Shown: positions 47,501 to 54,404 of the stretch, piece after piece
How the letters are laid out: every line of letters begins with the position of its first letter
Numbering within the stretch: the stretch's first letter is position 1
The notes under the pieces: model-generated
Seen by the model: only the letters and a program-made list of their open reading frames with translations
Database searches by the model: none
Told to the model about the DNA's origin: nothing
Translations under genes and position numbers: made by a program
Source: Oxalobacteraceae bacterium
GTDB lineage: Bacteria; Pseudomonadota; Gammaproteobacteria; Burkholderiales; Burkholderiaceae_D
Direction of reading: 5' to 3'
Assembly (NCBI GenBank): GCA_013284265.1
Contig: JABTBR010000024.1
Coordinates: forward strand, 36,074 to 100,073
DNA length: 64,000 nt

Positions 47501-49523
47501 CGGTGATGCCGTTGAAGCCGCCGAAGAACAGCGTGCCGTCCGGCGTGCGCAGGGCCGCGCCGTCGAAGTAGGCGCCCTCGATGGTGCCGTCGGCGCCGCT
47601 GTAATTGCGGAACAGGCCGGTCTCGGTATTCAGGCGCGAGATGCCGCTGTTGGTACTGAGCCAGAGATTGCCCACCGCGTCCGGCAGGATGGAGGCGATC
47701 GCGTCGTCGGCGATGCCATCCTTGCGCAGGTAGCGGCGGAAGCGCACCGTGCCGTCCGGCGCGGTTTCCATCTTGTTCAGGCCCGCCGCCGTGCCCACCC
47801 AGATCGCGCCGCGCGCGTCCTCGTACAGATAATGCACCTCGTCGTGGCTCAGGCTGAGCGGATCGTTCGGGTCGCGCCGGAAATGGCGGAAGCGCCCGGT
47901 CTTGCGGTCGAGCAGATCGAGGCCGTTGAAGGTGCCCACCCACAGCTGGCCGCGGCGGTCTTCCAGGATGGGCCGCACCACATTGTCGGCCAGGCTGGCG
48001 CTGTCGGAGGGATCGTGGCGATAGGTCTGCAAGGCGCGCGTGCGCGGATCATAGCGGTGCAGGCCGCCGCGCGAGGCGATCCACAGGATGCCGTTGCGGT
48101 CGCCGACGATATTGCGGATCGTGTCGCTGGCCGGGTCGCCGCGCGCCAGCGACAGCAGCGAAAACTTGCCGCTCGCCGCGTCCATGCGGTTGATGCCGCT
48201 GCGCCCGCCCAGCCACAGATTGCCATCCTTGTCGCGCCAGACCGCGTTGACCAGATCGTCGGCCAGGCTGTCGGGACGGGATGGGTCGTGCTGGAACAAC
48301 TGGCCCTCGCCGCTGATCGGATCGAAATGATTCAGGCCGCTGCTGGTACCCAGCCACAGCTTGCCGCGCCCGTCGGCGGCGATCGCGCGCACCTTGTTGT
48401 CCGACAGCGTGCGCAGCTGGTCGGCCTGGCGCACCACCCGCGCGAAGCCGCCGCTGCCCAGGTCGACCCGGCTCACGCCATTGTTCCAGGTGCCGACCCA
48501 GAAAGTGCCCACGCGGTCGCGCAGCAGCGCCGAGATCTGGTTGTCGGCCACGCTGTGGCTGTCGCTGAACTGGTGGGTGTACTGCACCATGCGGTTCTCG
48601 GCCGCCAGCCAGCGGTACAGGCCATCGGCGCTGCTGCCCACCCACAGGCTCGCTTCGGCATCCTGGTAGATCGCCGTGATCGCGCCCGGCTTCAGGCCCT
48701 CCTTCTCGCCCAGGCGGCGGCGCTGGGGCGCGTCGCCCAGCAGGCGCCATTGTTCCAGCCCGCCCGCCGTGCCTATCCACAGGGTCTGGCTGCTGTCGAC
48801 CTGCAGCGCCGCCACATAGTTATAGCGCGAATCGGGGGCGGCATCGACCTTGTAGTGCTGGAAGCGGCTCGCACCCGGCGCCAGCATGTCGAGCCCCGTC
48901 GCCGTGCCCACCCACAGGCGCCCGGCGGCATCGCGCGCCAGCGCATACACCTGGTCGTCGACCAGGCTGCCGGCATCGGCCGCGTCGTGGTGCCAGCTGG
49001 TGAAGCGCCCACTGACCGGATCGAAGTGATGCAGGCCGTCGCCGGTGGCCAGCCACAGGCCGCCCATGCCATCGTCGACGATGGCGCGCACATGGCGGTT
49101 GCCGTTGCCGCGCTTGGGCGACTCCTGCGGCAGGAAATGGGAGAAGGTCTGGCTCAGGGGATTGTAGCGATCCAGGCCGCCGTCGGTGCCCACCCACAGC
49201 GTGCCCGAGCCGTCCACATGCAGCACCCGCACCCAGTTGTCGCCCAGGCTGCGCGAGTCGGACACGGCGCTCTTGAAGGTGATCATGCGGTAGCCGTCGA
49301 AGCGGCTCAGGCCGGCCTGGGTGCCGAACCACATGAAACCCTGCTTGTCCTGGGCGATCGCCAGCACCGACTCCTGCGCCAGCCCATGCTCGACCCCCAG
49401 CTGCTCGAAGCGCAGCGTGCGCGGCGGCGCCATCGCCGATGCCGTGGCCATGCCCAGTACCCATAGCAGGACGGGCAGCAGCAGGAGCAGCAGCGGATGG
49501 CAAAGACGGCGCGGTGACAGCAC
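44559..49523 (-). CDS. Hybrid sensor histidine kinase with two-component propeller sensor
   Basis: About 1650 residues. A signal sequence (MLSPRRLCHPLLL from a GTG start, cleavage after ATASA) precedes a large periplasmic sensor of many Reg_prop repeats (e.g. GTLWVGTDGGLDRYNP, about 49400-47550), then a Y_Y_Y domain, one transmembrane helix (about 47100-47030), a Glu/Gln/Arg-rich coiled coil and a GAF-like domain. HisKA carries its histidine at 46071-46073 in NMSHEMRTP, and HATPase has DSGIGIP and GGTGLGLAI. A receiver has D at 45195-45197 (LMDGRMP), and the C-terminal HPt has H at 44712-44714 (LLHGIKGSAGYL). The start is uncertain; an in-frame TTG at 49598 is possible. Confidence 0.88.
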   Translation of the reverse strand: MLSPRRLCHPLLLLLLPVLLWVLGMATASAMAPPRTLRFEQLGVEHGLAQESVLAIAQDKQGFMWFGTQAGLSRFDGYRMITFKSAVSDSRSLGDNWVRVLHVDGSGTLWVGTDGGLDRYNPLSQTFSHFLPQESPKRGNGNRHVRAIVDDGMGGLWLATGDGLHHFDPVSGRFTSWHHDAADAGSLVDDQVYALARDAAGRLWVGTATGLDMLAPGASRFQHYKVDAAPDSRYNYVAALQVDSSQTLWIGTAGGLEQWRLLGDAPQRRRLGEKEGLKPGAITAIYQDAEASLWVGSSADGLYRWLAAENRMVQYTHQFSDSHSVADNQISALLRDRVGTFWVGTWNNGVSRVDLGSGGFARVVRQADQLRTLSDNKVRAIAADGRGKLWLGTSSGLNHFDPISGEGQLFQHDPSRPDSLADDLVNAVWRDKDGNLWLGGRSGINRMDAASGKFSLLSLARGDPASDTIRNIVGDRNGILWIASRGGLHRYDPRTRALQTYRHDPSDSASLADNVVRPILEDRRGQLWVGTFNGLDLLDRKTGRFRHFRRDPNDPLSLSHDEVHYLYEDARGAIWVGTAAGLNKMETAPDGTVRFRRYLRKDGIADDAIASILPDAVGNLWLSTNSGISRLNTETGLFRNYSGADGTIEGAYFDGAALRTPDGTLFFGGFNGITAFAPQEVRENSVAPTVAITDLQIFNKSVKAGQGEHANVLKNAIEHTGALTLSQYDSVFSLEFAALHYAAPQRNRFAYQLQGFDEDWVVTDATKRFATYTNLDPGHYVFRVKAANKDGIWNDNAATLEITILPPFWKTWWFRSLVVLLLLGLGYFSYHARMRGMRRQKTLLEQQVSQRTAEVEQKNMLLQQQKGELEQRRLEAENQRMEAEQRRMEAERQKQEVEHQKENVEQAHRNISVMSELGREMSATLDMETAMRTLYRHVHHLMDAQMFGIGFVREEQGVIEFPFAIEGGVRSRPYGRRLDDANQLAVWCLRNKREIFINDFYAEYGQYMGAAGLQTLSPAPLENGQPSVVPLAMLYTPLIVNDKVVGILCVQSTERNAYQRVHMDMLQTLAGHAAAGLENARAYQQLEEAMGALRQTQGQLLLQEKQVRLHTDELALANRALQENDERLRLAKQKAEDATRQKSEFLANMSHEMRTPLAGVIGMLGFALRDGHLQDSTREQILRGQANAQSLLSIINDLLDFSKIEAGKLSIENIDFALSATVENVVNLFEEQAAAHSVDFSLSFGNNLPEFVIGDPTRLRQVLVNLVGNAFKFTQEGAVRMRVERLPEGPHAHPGFNVIRFTVEDSGIGIPADAMPRLFQKFEQADSTTTRRYGGTGLGLAICRQLVELMGGEISVQSQPGHGSTFAFDLPLADGVAPPLVPHVPREPHSHQLKILCAEDFPTNQIIIRMMLEDLGHKVDIAANGALAVKACAMTRYDVILMDGRMPEMDGASATRLIRAGGPDEAPVRDQELMIIALTANASEEDRSRYLGAGMDDFLTKPIDEAALHFQLSRAIERQLQRGFVLPPMERQLAPNVLELDAMFGVAPLTVPEPEPGPGHYSGSGAGLKARLRAAFNADVPARLAELDRALAVRDCDTAGRLLHGIKGSAGYLEERELQALCASLELAADAGHYELVMEELPRLRQLLGHAQPA

Positions 49524-49668
49524 GAAAAAGGTCCGGAAAAGGAAAGATATTACAGGATTATGGCAGGTGCAAGGCGATTGCGGCCATTGTCTTTTCAATC
49601 ACTTTGACGGCCGCACCCGGCGCCGCCGTCCGGCGGCGGGGCCGGGCCGGGCATCGAGGCCGGCGCGC

Positions 49669-50838
49669 TCAGGAACCGAAGAAGGCCAGCACGTCTTCCT
49701 TGCGGGCGTTGGTGTCGCGCTGGCCCAAGCGGATCAGCTCGCAGGTATAGGTCGATTCGAACAGCAGGTAGGACGCCAGCGCGGCGCCGCGCGTTTCGGT
49801 CGCGCCTATGCCCGAGAGCATGGTGCGGATCGGCGCCGGCAGGCTGCTGATATGCCGGCTGGCGATGTCGTCGAGCCGTTCCGACGGCGCGATCACCAGC
49901 AGCTCCACCGGCTTGAGCGGGGTCTTGGCCAGCAGTTCCGGCGGCAGCATCGACAGGGTCTTGTTGACCCGTTCGAGCCGCTCGATGTCGACCGCCAGCC
50001 CGTCCAGGAAGATCGAGGACATCGCATGGCCGGCGATCTGGGCCAGGCTGGGATAGCGCGCCGTTTCGCTGGCGTCGCGCGCCGGCTCGGTCAGGCGCCC
50101 CGCCCCCACCACCAGCACCTTGCTCGCGCCCAGGTGGATGGCCGGCGAGATCGGCGCCAGCTGGCGCATCGAACCGTCGCCGCAGTATTCGCGGTGCCCG
50201 CCCAGGTACAGCGGCGTGGCCGGAAAAATAAAGGGAATCGCCGACGAGGCCAGCAGATGCTCGACCCCGATCTGGTCCTGCAGCGCGATGCGCTGCATGC
50301 GCACCCAGGGCGCGATTTCGGCGATGGTCTGATAAAAGGTGATGTGCTGGCCGCCGGTATAGGACGAGGCGGTGACGGCCAGCGCGTGCAGCAGCCCCTC
50401 GGACATCACCATGTCGAGCCGCGGCAGGTCGAGCATGCGGTGCAGCAGGCCCACCAGCGGGGTATTGTCGAGCAGGGAACGGGGCGGCGCGGCGCGCCAT
50501 TTGCGCAGCAGCCAGCCGAACGACAGCAAGGACAGCCAGCGCGCGCCGGAGCGTATCATGCCCAGCGAATCGGCCCGGTAGACCTGGGCCACCTCGATGT
50601 TTTGCCAGACGTCGAGCAGCTTTTGCACGCCCTCGCCGAAGTTGTCGGCGCGGCAGGCCAGCGCGGTGGCGTTGATGGCGCCGGCCGAGGTGCCGCAGAT
50701 GATGTCGAAGGGATTGCGCGCCGGGCGCCAGCCCGACTCCCACAGTATCTCCGAGATGGCCTGCAGCACCCCCACCTGGTAGGCCGCGCGCGCGCCGCCG
50801 CCGGTGAGGATCAGTCCTGTTTTCTTTTCAGTTCCCAT
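49669..50838 (-). CDS. Patatin-like phospholipase
   Basis: A 389-residue patatin-family lipid acyl hydrolase. The oxyanion loop TGGGARAAYQVG (12-23), nucleophile S51 in GTSAG and D221 in CGDGSMRQL form the Ser-Asp dyad. No signal peptide is apparent, so it is probably cytoplasmic or membrane-associated. It is longer than RssA-type proteins, with a C-terminal extension beyond the catalytic domain. It stands alone between the kinase and ggt genes, in the same direction. Confidence 0.9.
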   Translation of the reverse strand: MGTEKKTGLILTGGGARAAYQVGVLQAISEILWESGWRPARNPFDIICGTSAGAINATALACRADNFGEGVQKLLDVWQNIEVAQVYRADSLGMIRSGARWLSLLSFGWLLRKWRAAPPRSLLDNTPLVGLLHRMLDLPRLDMVMSEGLLHALAVTASSYTGGQHITFYQTIAEIAPWVRMQRIALQDQIGVEHLLASSAIPFIFPATPLYLGGHREYCGDGSMRQLAPISPAIHLGASKVLVVGAGRLTEPARDASETARYPSLAQIAGHAMSSIFLDGLAVDIERLERVNKTLSMLPPELLAKTPLKPVELLVIAPSERLDDIASRHISSLPAPIRTMLSGIGATETRGAALASYLLFESTYTCELIRLGQRDTNARKEDVLAFFGS

Positions 50839-50945
50839 ACGACAAGATTAGCAGGGACAGCGCCCTTTGGGGAAGACGTGCGGCCCAATTTAGAAGCCGC
50901 TTGCCACACCGGGCACACCGGGCGCGCACGCCTCTCGCGCACTTC

Positions 50946-52739
50946 TCAGTCGCCGCGCACCGCGCCCTCGCGGCGCGGATCGGCGCCGCCGAACCAGACC
51001 TCCTTGCCGTCGACCATGCGCCGCTCGATGCCCTGCAGGCCGGAGGTTTGCTCGCCCTCGCGGATCTGGTGGCCGCGCGCGCGCAGTTCCTCGATCACCT
51101 CCGGCGCGATGCGTCCCAGTTCCAGCTCGGTCGGACCGTTGCGGCTGCCGATATTGGGCAGGCTGATCGCCTGCTGCACGTTCAGGCCCCAGTCCAATGT
51201 CCCCACCAGAACCTTGGCCACGTAATTGATGATCGCCGAACCGCCCGGCGAGCCGGTGGCCAGCACCAGCTTGCGGCTACCCTTGTCGAACACCAGCGTG
51301 GGCGACATGGCGCTGCGCGGGCGCTTGCCTGCCTGTACCCGGTTGGCGATCGGGCCGTTTTCATCGGCCGCCTCGAAGGAGAAATCGGTCAGCTGGTTAT
51401 TCAGCAGGAAGCCGTCGACCATCTGGCGCGAGCCGAAGGCGTCTTCCACCGACGTGGTCATCGACAGGCCGGCGCCAAAGCCGTCCACCGCCACCAGGTG
51501 CGAGGTGGACGGCCGCGCCGTTTCGGTATCGGCACCCCAGGCCACCTGCATGCCGGGCGGCGTGCCATGGCTGGCGCGGCCCAGCGAACGCTGGCCGATC
51601 AGCGCCGCGCGCTGGGCCAGGTAGCGCTTGTCGATCAGGCCGGCCACGCCGGCGCCGGGCAGCGGCACGAAATCGGTATCGGCCACATAGCGGTTGCGGT
51701 CGGCGTAGGCCAGCCGGCCCGCCTCGGTAAACAGATGGATGGCATCGGCGCCCAGCGCGTTCGGCTGGCCCGGCGGCGGCGCGTACAGCGCGATATTGCG
51801 CGCTTCCAGTATGCCCAGCATCTGGGCGATGGCGATGCCGCCCGACGATGGCGGCGGCATGCCGCACACGGTCCAGCGCTTGTAGTCGCTGCACACCGGC
51901 GCGCGTACCTTGGCCTGGTAGCCGCCGATGTCGGCCGCCGTCAGCCGGCCCGGGTTAGTTGGATGGCCGGCCACCTTGGCGGCGATATCGCGCGCGATGC
52001 GGCCCTTGTAGAAAGCGTCGGCGCCATGGGCGGCGATGTCCTTCAGGGTATGCGCCAGCGCGGGGTTTTTCAGCACATGGCCGAGCGGCCAGGGCTGCTT
52101 GCCGCTGTCAAAAAAATACGCCGCCGCCACCGGATCGCGCGCCAGATAGCGCTCGTTCGACAGCAGCAGATGCAGGCGCGGGCTGATCGCGAAGCCCTGC
52201 TCGGCCAGCTTGATGGCCGGCGCGAACAACGCGGCCCAGGGCAACTTGCCGTGCTCCCTGTGTGCCAGTTCCAGCATGCGCAGCACCCCGGGCGCGCCGA
52301 CCGAGCGCCCGCCGATCACACCGGTCTCGCGCGACACCGGCTTGCCGTCCTTGTCCTGGAACAGGTCTTCGCCCGCCGCCGATGGCGCCGTCTCGCGTCC
52401 GTCGTAGGCCTGCACCTGCTTGCCGTCGAAGTACATCAGGAAGGCGCCGCCGCCGATGCCCGACGATTGCGGCTCGACCAGCGTAAGCACCATCTGGGTG
52501 GCGATGGCCGCGTCGATCGCACTGCCGCCGCGCTTGAGCATCTGGTAACCGGCGTCGGTGGCCAGCGGATTGGCCGCCGCCACCATCTGGCGCTGCGCGG
52601 AGAAGCCGGCTTTTTCCTGGTAGCCGGTGGCGATTTCGGGCGCGCGCGAGCCCGCGTCCTGCGCCAGCGCTGGCAGCGCCGATAAGGTGGCCAGCTGCAG
52701 CGCCAGCAGGGCCGAGGCCAGTGTCTTGAGTAAGGTCAT
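50946..52739 (-). CDS. ggt: Gamma-glutamyltransferase
   Basis: A 597-residue secreted Ntn hydrolase that cleaves and transfers gamma-glutamyl groups, e.g. from glutathione, in the periplasm. The signal peptide is MTLLKTLASALLALQLATLS to ALAQ. GGGAFLMYFDGK and DGRETAPSAA belong to the large subunit. The predicted autocleavage site and catalytic Thr are in RPSTSHLVAVD; downstream SMTTSVEDAFGSRQMV and GSPGGSAIINYV match the small subunit. The ATG at 52739 gives a proper signal sequence; the longer frame does not. Confidence 0.93.
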   Translation of the reverse strand: MTLLKTLASALLALQLATLSALPALAQDAGSRAPEIATGYQEKAGFSAQRQMVAAANPLATDAGYQMLKRGGSAIDAAIATQMVLTLVEPQSSGIGGGAFLMYFDGKQVQAYDGRETAPSAAGEDLFQDKDGKPVSRETGVIGGRSVGAPGVLRMLELAHREHGKLPWAALFAPAIKLAEQGFAISPRLHLLLSNERYLARDPVAAAYFFDSGKQPWPLGHVLKNPALAHTLKDIAAHGADAFYKGRIARDIAAKVAGHPTNPGRLTAADIGGYQAKVRAPVCSDYKRWTVCGMPPPSSGGIAIAQMLGILEARNIALYAPPPGQPNALGADAIHLFTEAGRLAYADRNRYVADTDFVPLPGAGVAGLIDKRYLAQRAALIGQRSLGRASHGTPPGMQVAWGADTETARPSTSHLVAVDGFGAGLSMTTSVEDAFGSRQMVDGFLLNNQLTDFSFEAADENGPIANRVQAGKRPRSAMSPTLVFDKGSRKLVLATGSPGGSAIINYVAKVLVGTLDWGLNVQQAISLPNIGSRNGPTELELGRIAPEVIEELRARGHQIREGEQTSGLQGIERRMVDGKEVWFGGADPRREGAVRGD

Positions 52740-52854
52740 GGACGTTCTGATCGAAAAGGTGGGCGCAAAAAGTAGGCGCAAAATGCTGCTTGCCGGGCAG
52801 CTTGTCCGCTACCCTGGCAACACCCCGGTGGAAATAACAGCAAGCTCCGCCGGC

Positions 52855-52882
52855 AAAAAAAACGCGCGGACCAAGCCGCGCG
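52855..52882 (-). terminator. Rho-independent terminator after the SDR gene
   Basis: On the minus strand CGCGCGG and CCGCGCG (52863-52882) with a 6-base loop are followed by eight T, 39 bases after the SDR stop. Confidence 0.88.
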
Positions 52883-52921
52883 CTGCTTACTACTTGATGC
52901 TACACCAAATACCGTTTTCGT

Positions 52922-53680
52922 TTATTTTGGCTGCATGCGGATCGCGCCATCGAGGCGGATGGTTTCGCCGTTCAGCATGACGTTTTCGATGATGCTGCGC
53001 GCCAGCTGCGCGTATTCGGACGGCTTGCCCAGGCGCGGCGGGAACGGCACCATCTTGCCCAGCGCATCCTGCACTTCGACCGGCATGCCAAGCAGCATAG
53101 GGGTTTCGAAAATGCCGGGAGCGATGGTCATCACGCGGATGCCGCTGCGCGACAGGTCGCGCGCCATCGGCAGGGTCAGGCCGACCACCGCCGCTTTCGA
53201 GGACGCATAGGCGGCCTGACCGATCTGGCCGTCGTAAGCCGCCACGGAGGCGGTGTTGATGATGATGCCGCGCTCGCCGAATTCGGCCGCCTCGGTCTGG
53301 CCCATGGCTTCGGCCGCCAGGCGCGCCATATTGAAGGTGCCCACCAGATTGATGGTCACGGTGCGCTGGAACACGTCCAGCGGATGCGGGCCTTCCTTGC
53401 CCACGGTCTTGATAGCCGGCGCCACGCCGGCGCAGTTGACCAGGCCACGCAGAGTGCCCAGTGCCACGGCGGCGGCCACGGCGGCCTTGCCGTCGATTTC
53501 CGAGCTGACGTCGCATTTGACGAACACGCCCTTCAGTTCAGCGGCCAGGGCCTGGCCCGCTTCCACCTGCACATCGGCCAGTACGACCTTGCCGCCGGCT
53601 TCGGCGATCATGCGCGCGGTGGCCGCGCCCAGTCCGGAGGCGCCGCCGGTGATGATGAATACATTGTTCTGAATCTGCAT
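52922..53680 (-). CDS. 3-hydroxyacyl-CoA dehydrogenase, SDR type (HSD10-like)
   Basis: A 252-residue classical short-chain dehydrogenase. FIITGGASGLGAATARMI binds NAD, NCAGVAPA is the NAG-type motif, and INTASVAAYDGQIGQAAYASSKAAVVG contains the Ser-Tyr-Lys catalytic set. The insertion KTVGKEGPHPLDVFQ is typical of type II 3-hydroxyacyl-CoA dehydrogenases (HSD10), which act in fatty-acid and isoleucine degradation. It is monocistronic, with a terminator behind and a perfect palindromic operator in front. Confidence 0.9.
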   Translation of the reverse strand: MQIQNNVFIITGGASGLGAATARMIAEAGGKVVLADVQVEAGQALAAELKGVFVKCDVSSEIDGKAAVAAAVALGTLRGLVNCAGVAPAIKTVGKEGPHPLDVFQRTVTINLVGTFNMARLAAEAMGQTEAAEFGERGIIINTASVAAYDGQIGQAAYASSKAAVVGLTLPMARDLSRSGIRVMTIAPGIFETPMLLGMPVEVQDALGKMVPFPPRLGKPSEYAQLARSIIENVMLNGETIRLDGAIRMQPK

Positions 53681-53734
53681 ATCGTTCCTCTATCGTGTAA
53701 AAAATCTCGAAGGCGCGGGTCTCTGACGGACCCT

Positions 53735-53750
53735 ACGTTTACGTAAACGT
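53735..53750. promoter_or_regulatory. Perfect 16-bp palindrome, LiuR-type operator candidate
   Basis: ACGTTTACGTAAACGT is its own reverse complement. It lies about 55-70 bases upstream of the SDR start; on the minus strand it is preceded by TTG. It resembles, from memory, operators of MerR-family LiuR regulators of branched-chain amino-acid and fatty-acid catabolism. Confidence 0.6.
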
Positions 53751-53836
53751 CAAGTCGAAGGCAATTGTAGCGAAGTTTTGGAGCGTGTCAGGAAAAACCG
53801 TAAAAAAGGCGGGGAATTAGGGCCTGGGGCAGCAGC

Positions 53837-54388
53837 TTATTGGCATTGCAGCCACACCCCGTCGCGGTTGCACAGCTTGCCGCCAGGGCCGATGGTGGCA
53901 TTGCCCGCGCCGGTGATATGGAACACGCCGTTGCTGTCGTAGCAGCCGGCCAGGGTACAGCCGAGGATGGGCAGCGGCGCCGCGCTGCCCGGTACTGGGG
54001 TGGCGCCGGGAGTGGCGGGATGGATGCCGGTACCCGGCAGCGCGGCCGGCGGGGCCGCCACCGACGGCATGCGCTGAATCATCTGGGGAACGGCCCGGCG
54101 CGGCATGGTTGTTTGCTGCGGCGCGGTACGGCAAGGCTCCACCGCCAGACGCTTGCCGTCCGCGCTCAAGGTACAGACCGGTAGCGTGGCATACGCCCGC
54201 GACCGCTTCTGTCCTTCGGTGACCGAAACCTGCGGCGTCAGCCCGGGGTCCGACCCGTCGGGTCGGACCCCAGCATTTTGCACTGGGTTGTGCATTTGCG
54301 GCGGCAAGCCTGCCTTGGCGGCATGACCCTCCGCTGTCACCGGCTGCAACACCGCCATCATCCACAAAGCGAGCGCAGCGCGCGCCAT
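53837..54388 (-). CDS. Small secreted protein of unknown function with an in-frame repeat insertion
   Basis: 183 residues. A signal peptide is visible (MARAALALWMMAVLQPVTAEG). Residues about 38-54 (NAGVRPDGSDPGLTP) are encoded by the palindromic repeat copy C, so this stretch is probably not ancestral. A Pro/Ala-rich middle and a cysteine-containing end (LGCTLAGCYDSNGVF, then GPGGKLCNRDGVWLQC) follow. The start ATG at 54388 lies 16 bases after the pyrophosphatase stop, suggesting cotranscription. No family recognised; the four C-terminal cysteines suggest disulfides. Confidence 0.6.
   Translation of the reverse strand: MARAALALWMMAVLQPVTAEGHAAKAGLPPQMHNPVQNAGVRPDGSDPGLTPQVSVTEGQKRSRAYATLPVCTLSADGKRLAVEPCRTAPQQTTMPRRAVPQMIQRMPSVAAPPAALPGTGIHPATPGATPVPGSAAPLPILGCTLAGCYDSNGVFHITGAGNATIGPGGKLCNRDGVWLQCQ
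54226..54289. repeat. Nested palindromic repeat, copy C (inside a coding sequence)
   Basis: Core hairpin GGGGTCCGACCC (54245-54256) / GGGTCGGACCCC (54260-54271) with loop GTC, flanked by CCTGCGGCGTCAG and a CAGCATTTTGCACTGGG tail that parallel copy A. It is read in frame within the secreted-protein gene. Confidence 0.8.
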
Positions 54389-54404
54389 GCCTGTTCTCCA
54401 GAAC

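Noticed and set aside
43698..49466. 1922-codon plus-strand open frame opposite the hybrid kinase
   Set aside because: It is the antisense shadow of a GC-rich gene; its translation is compositionally odd and matches no family, while the minus strand shows clear kinase domains.
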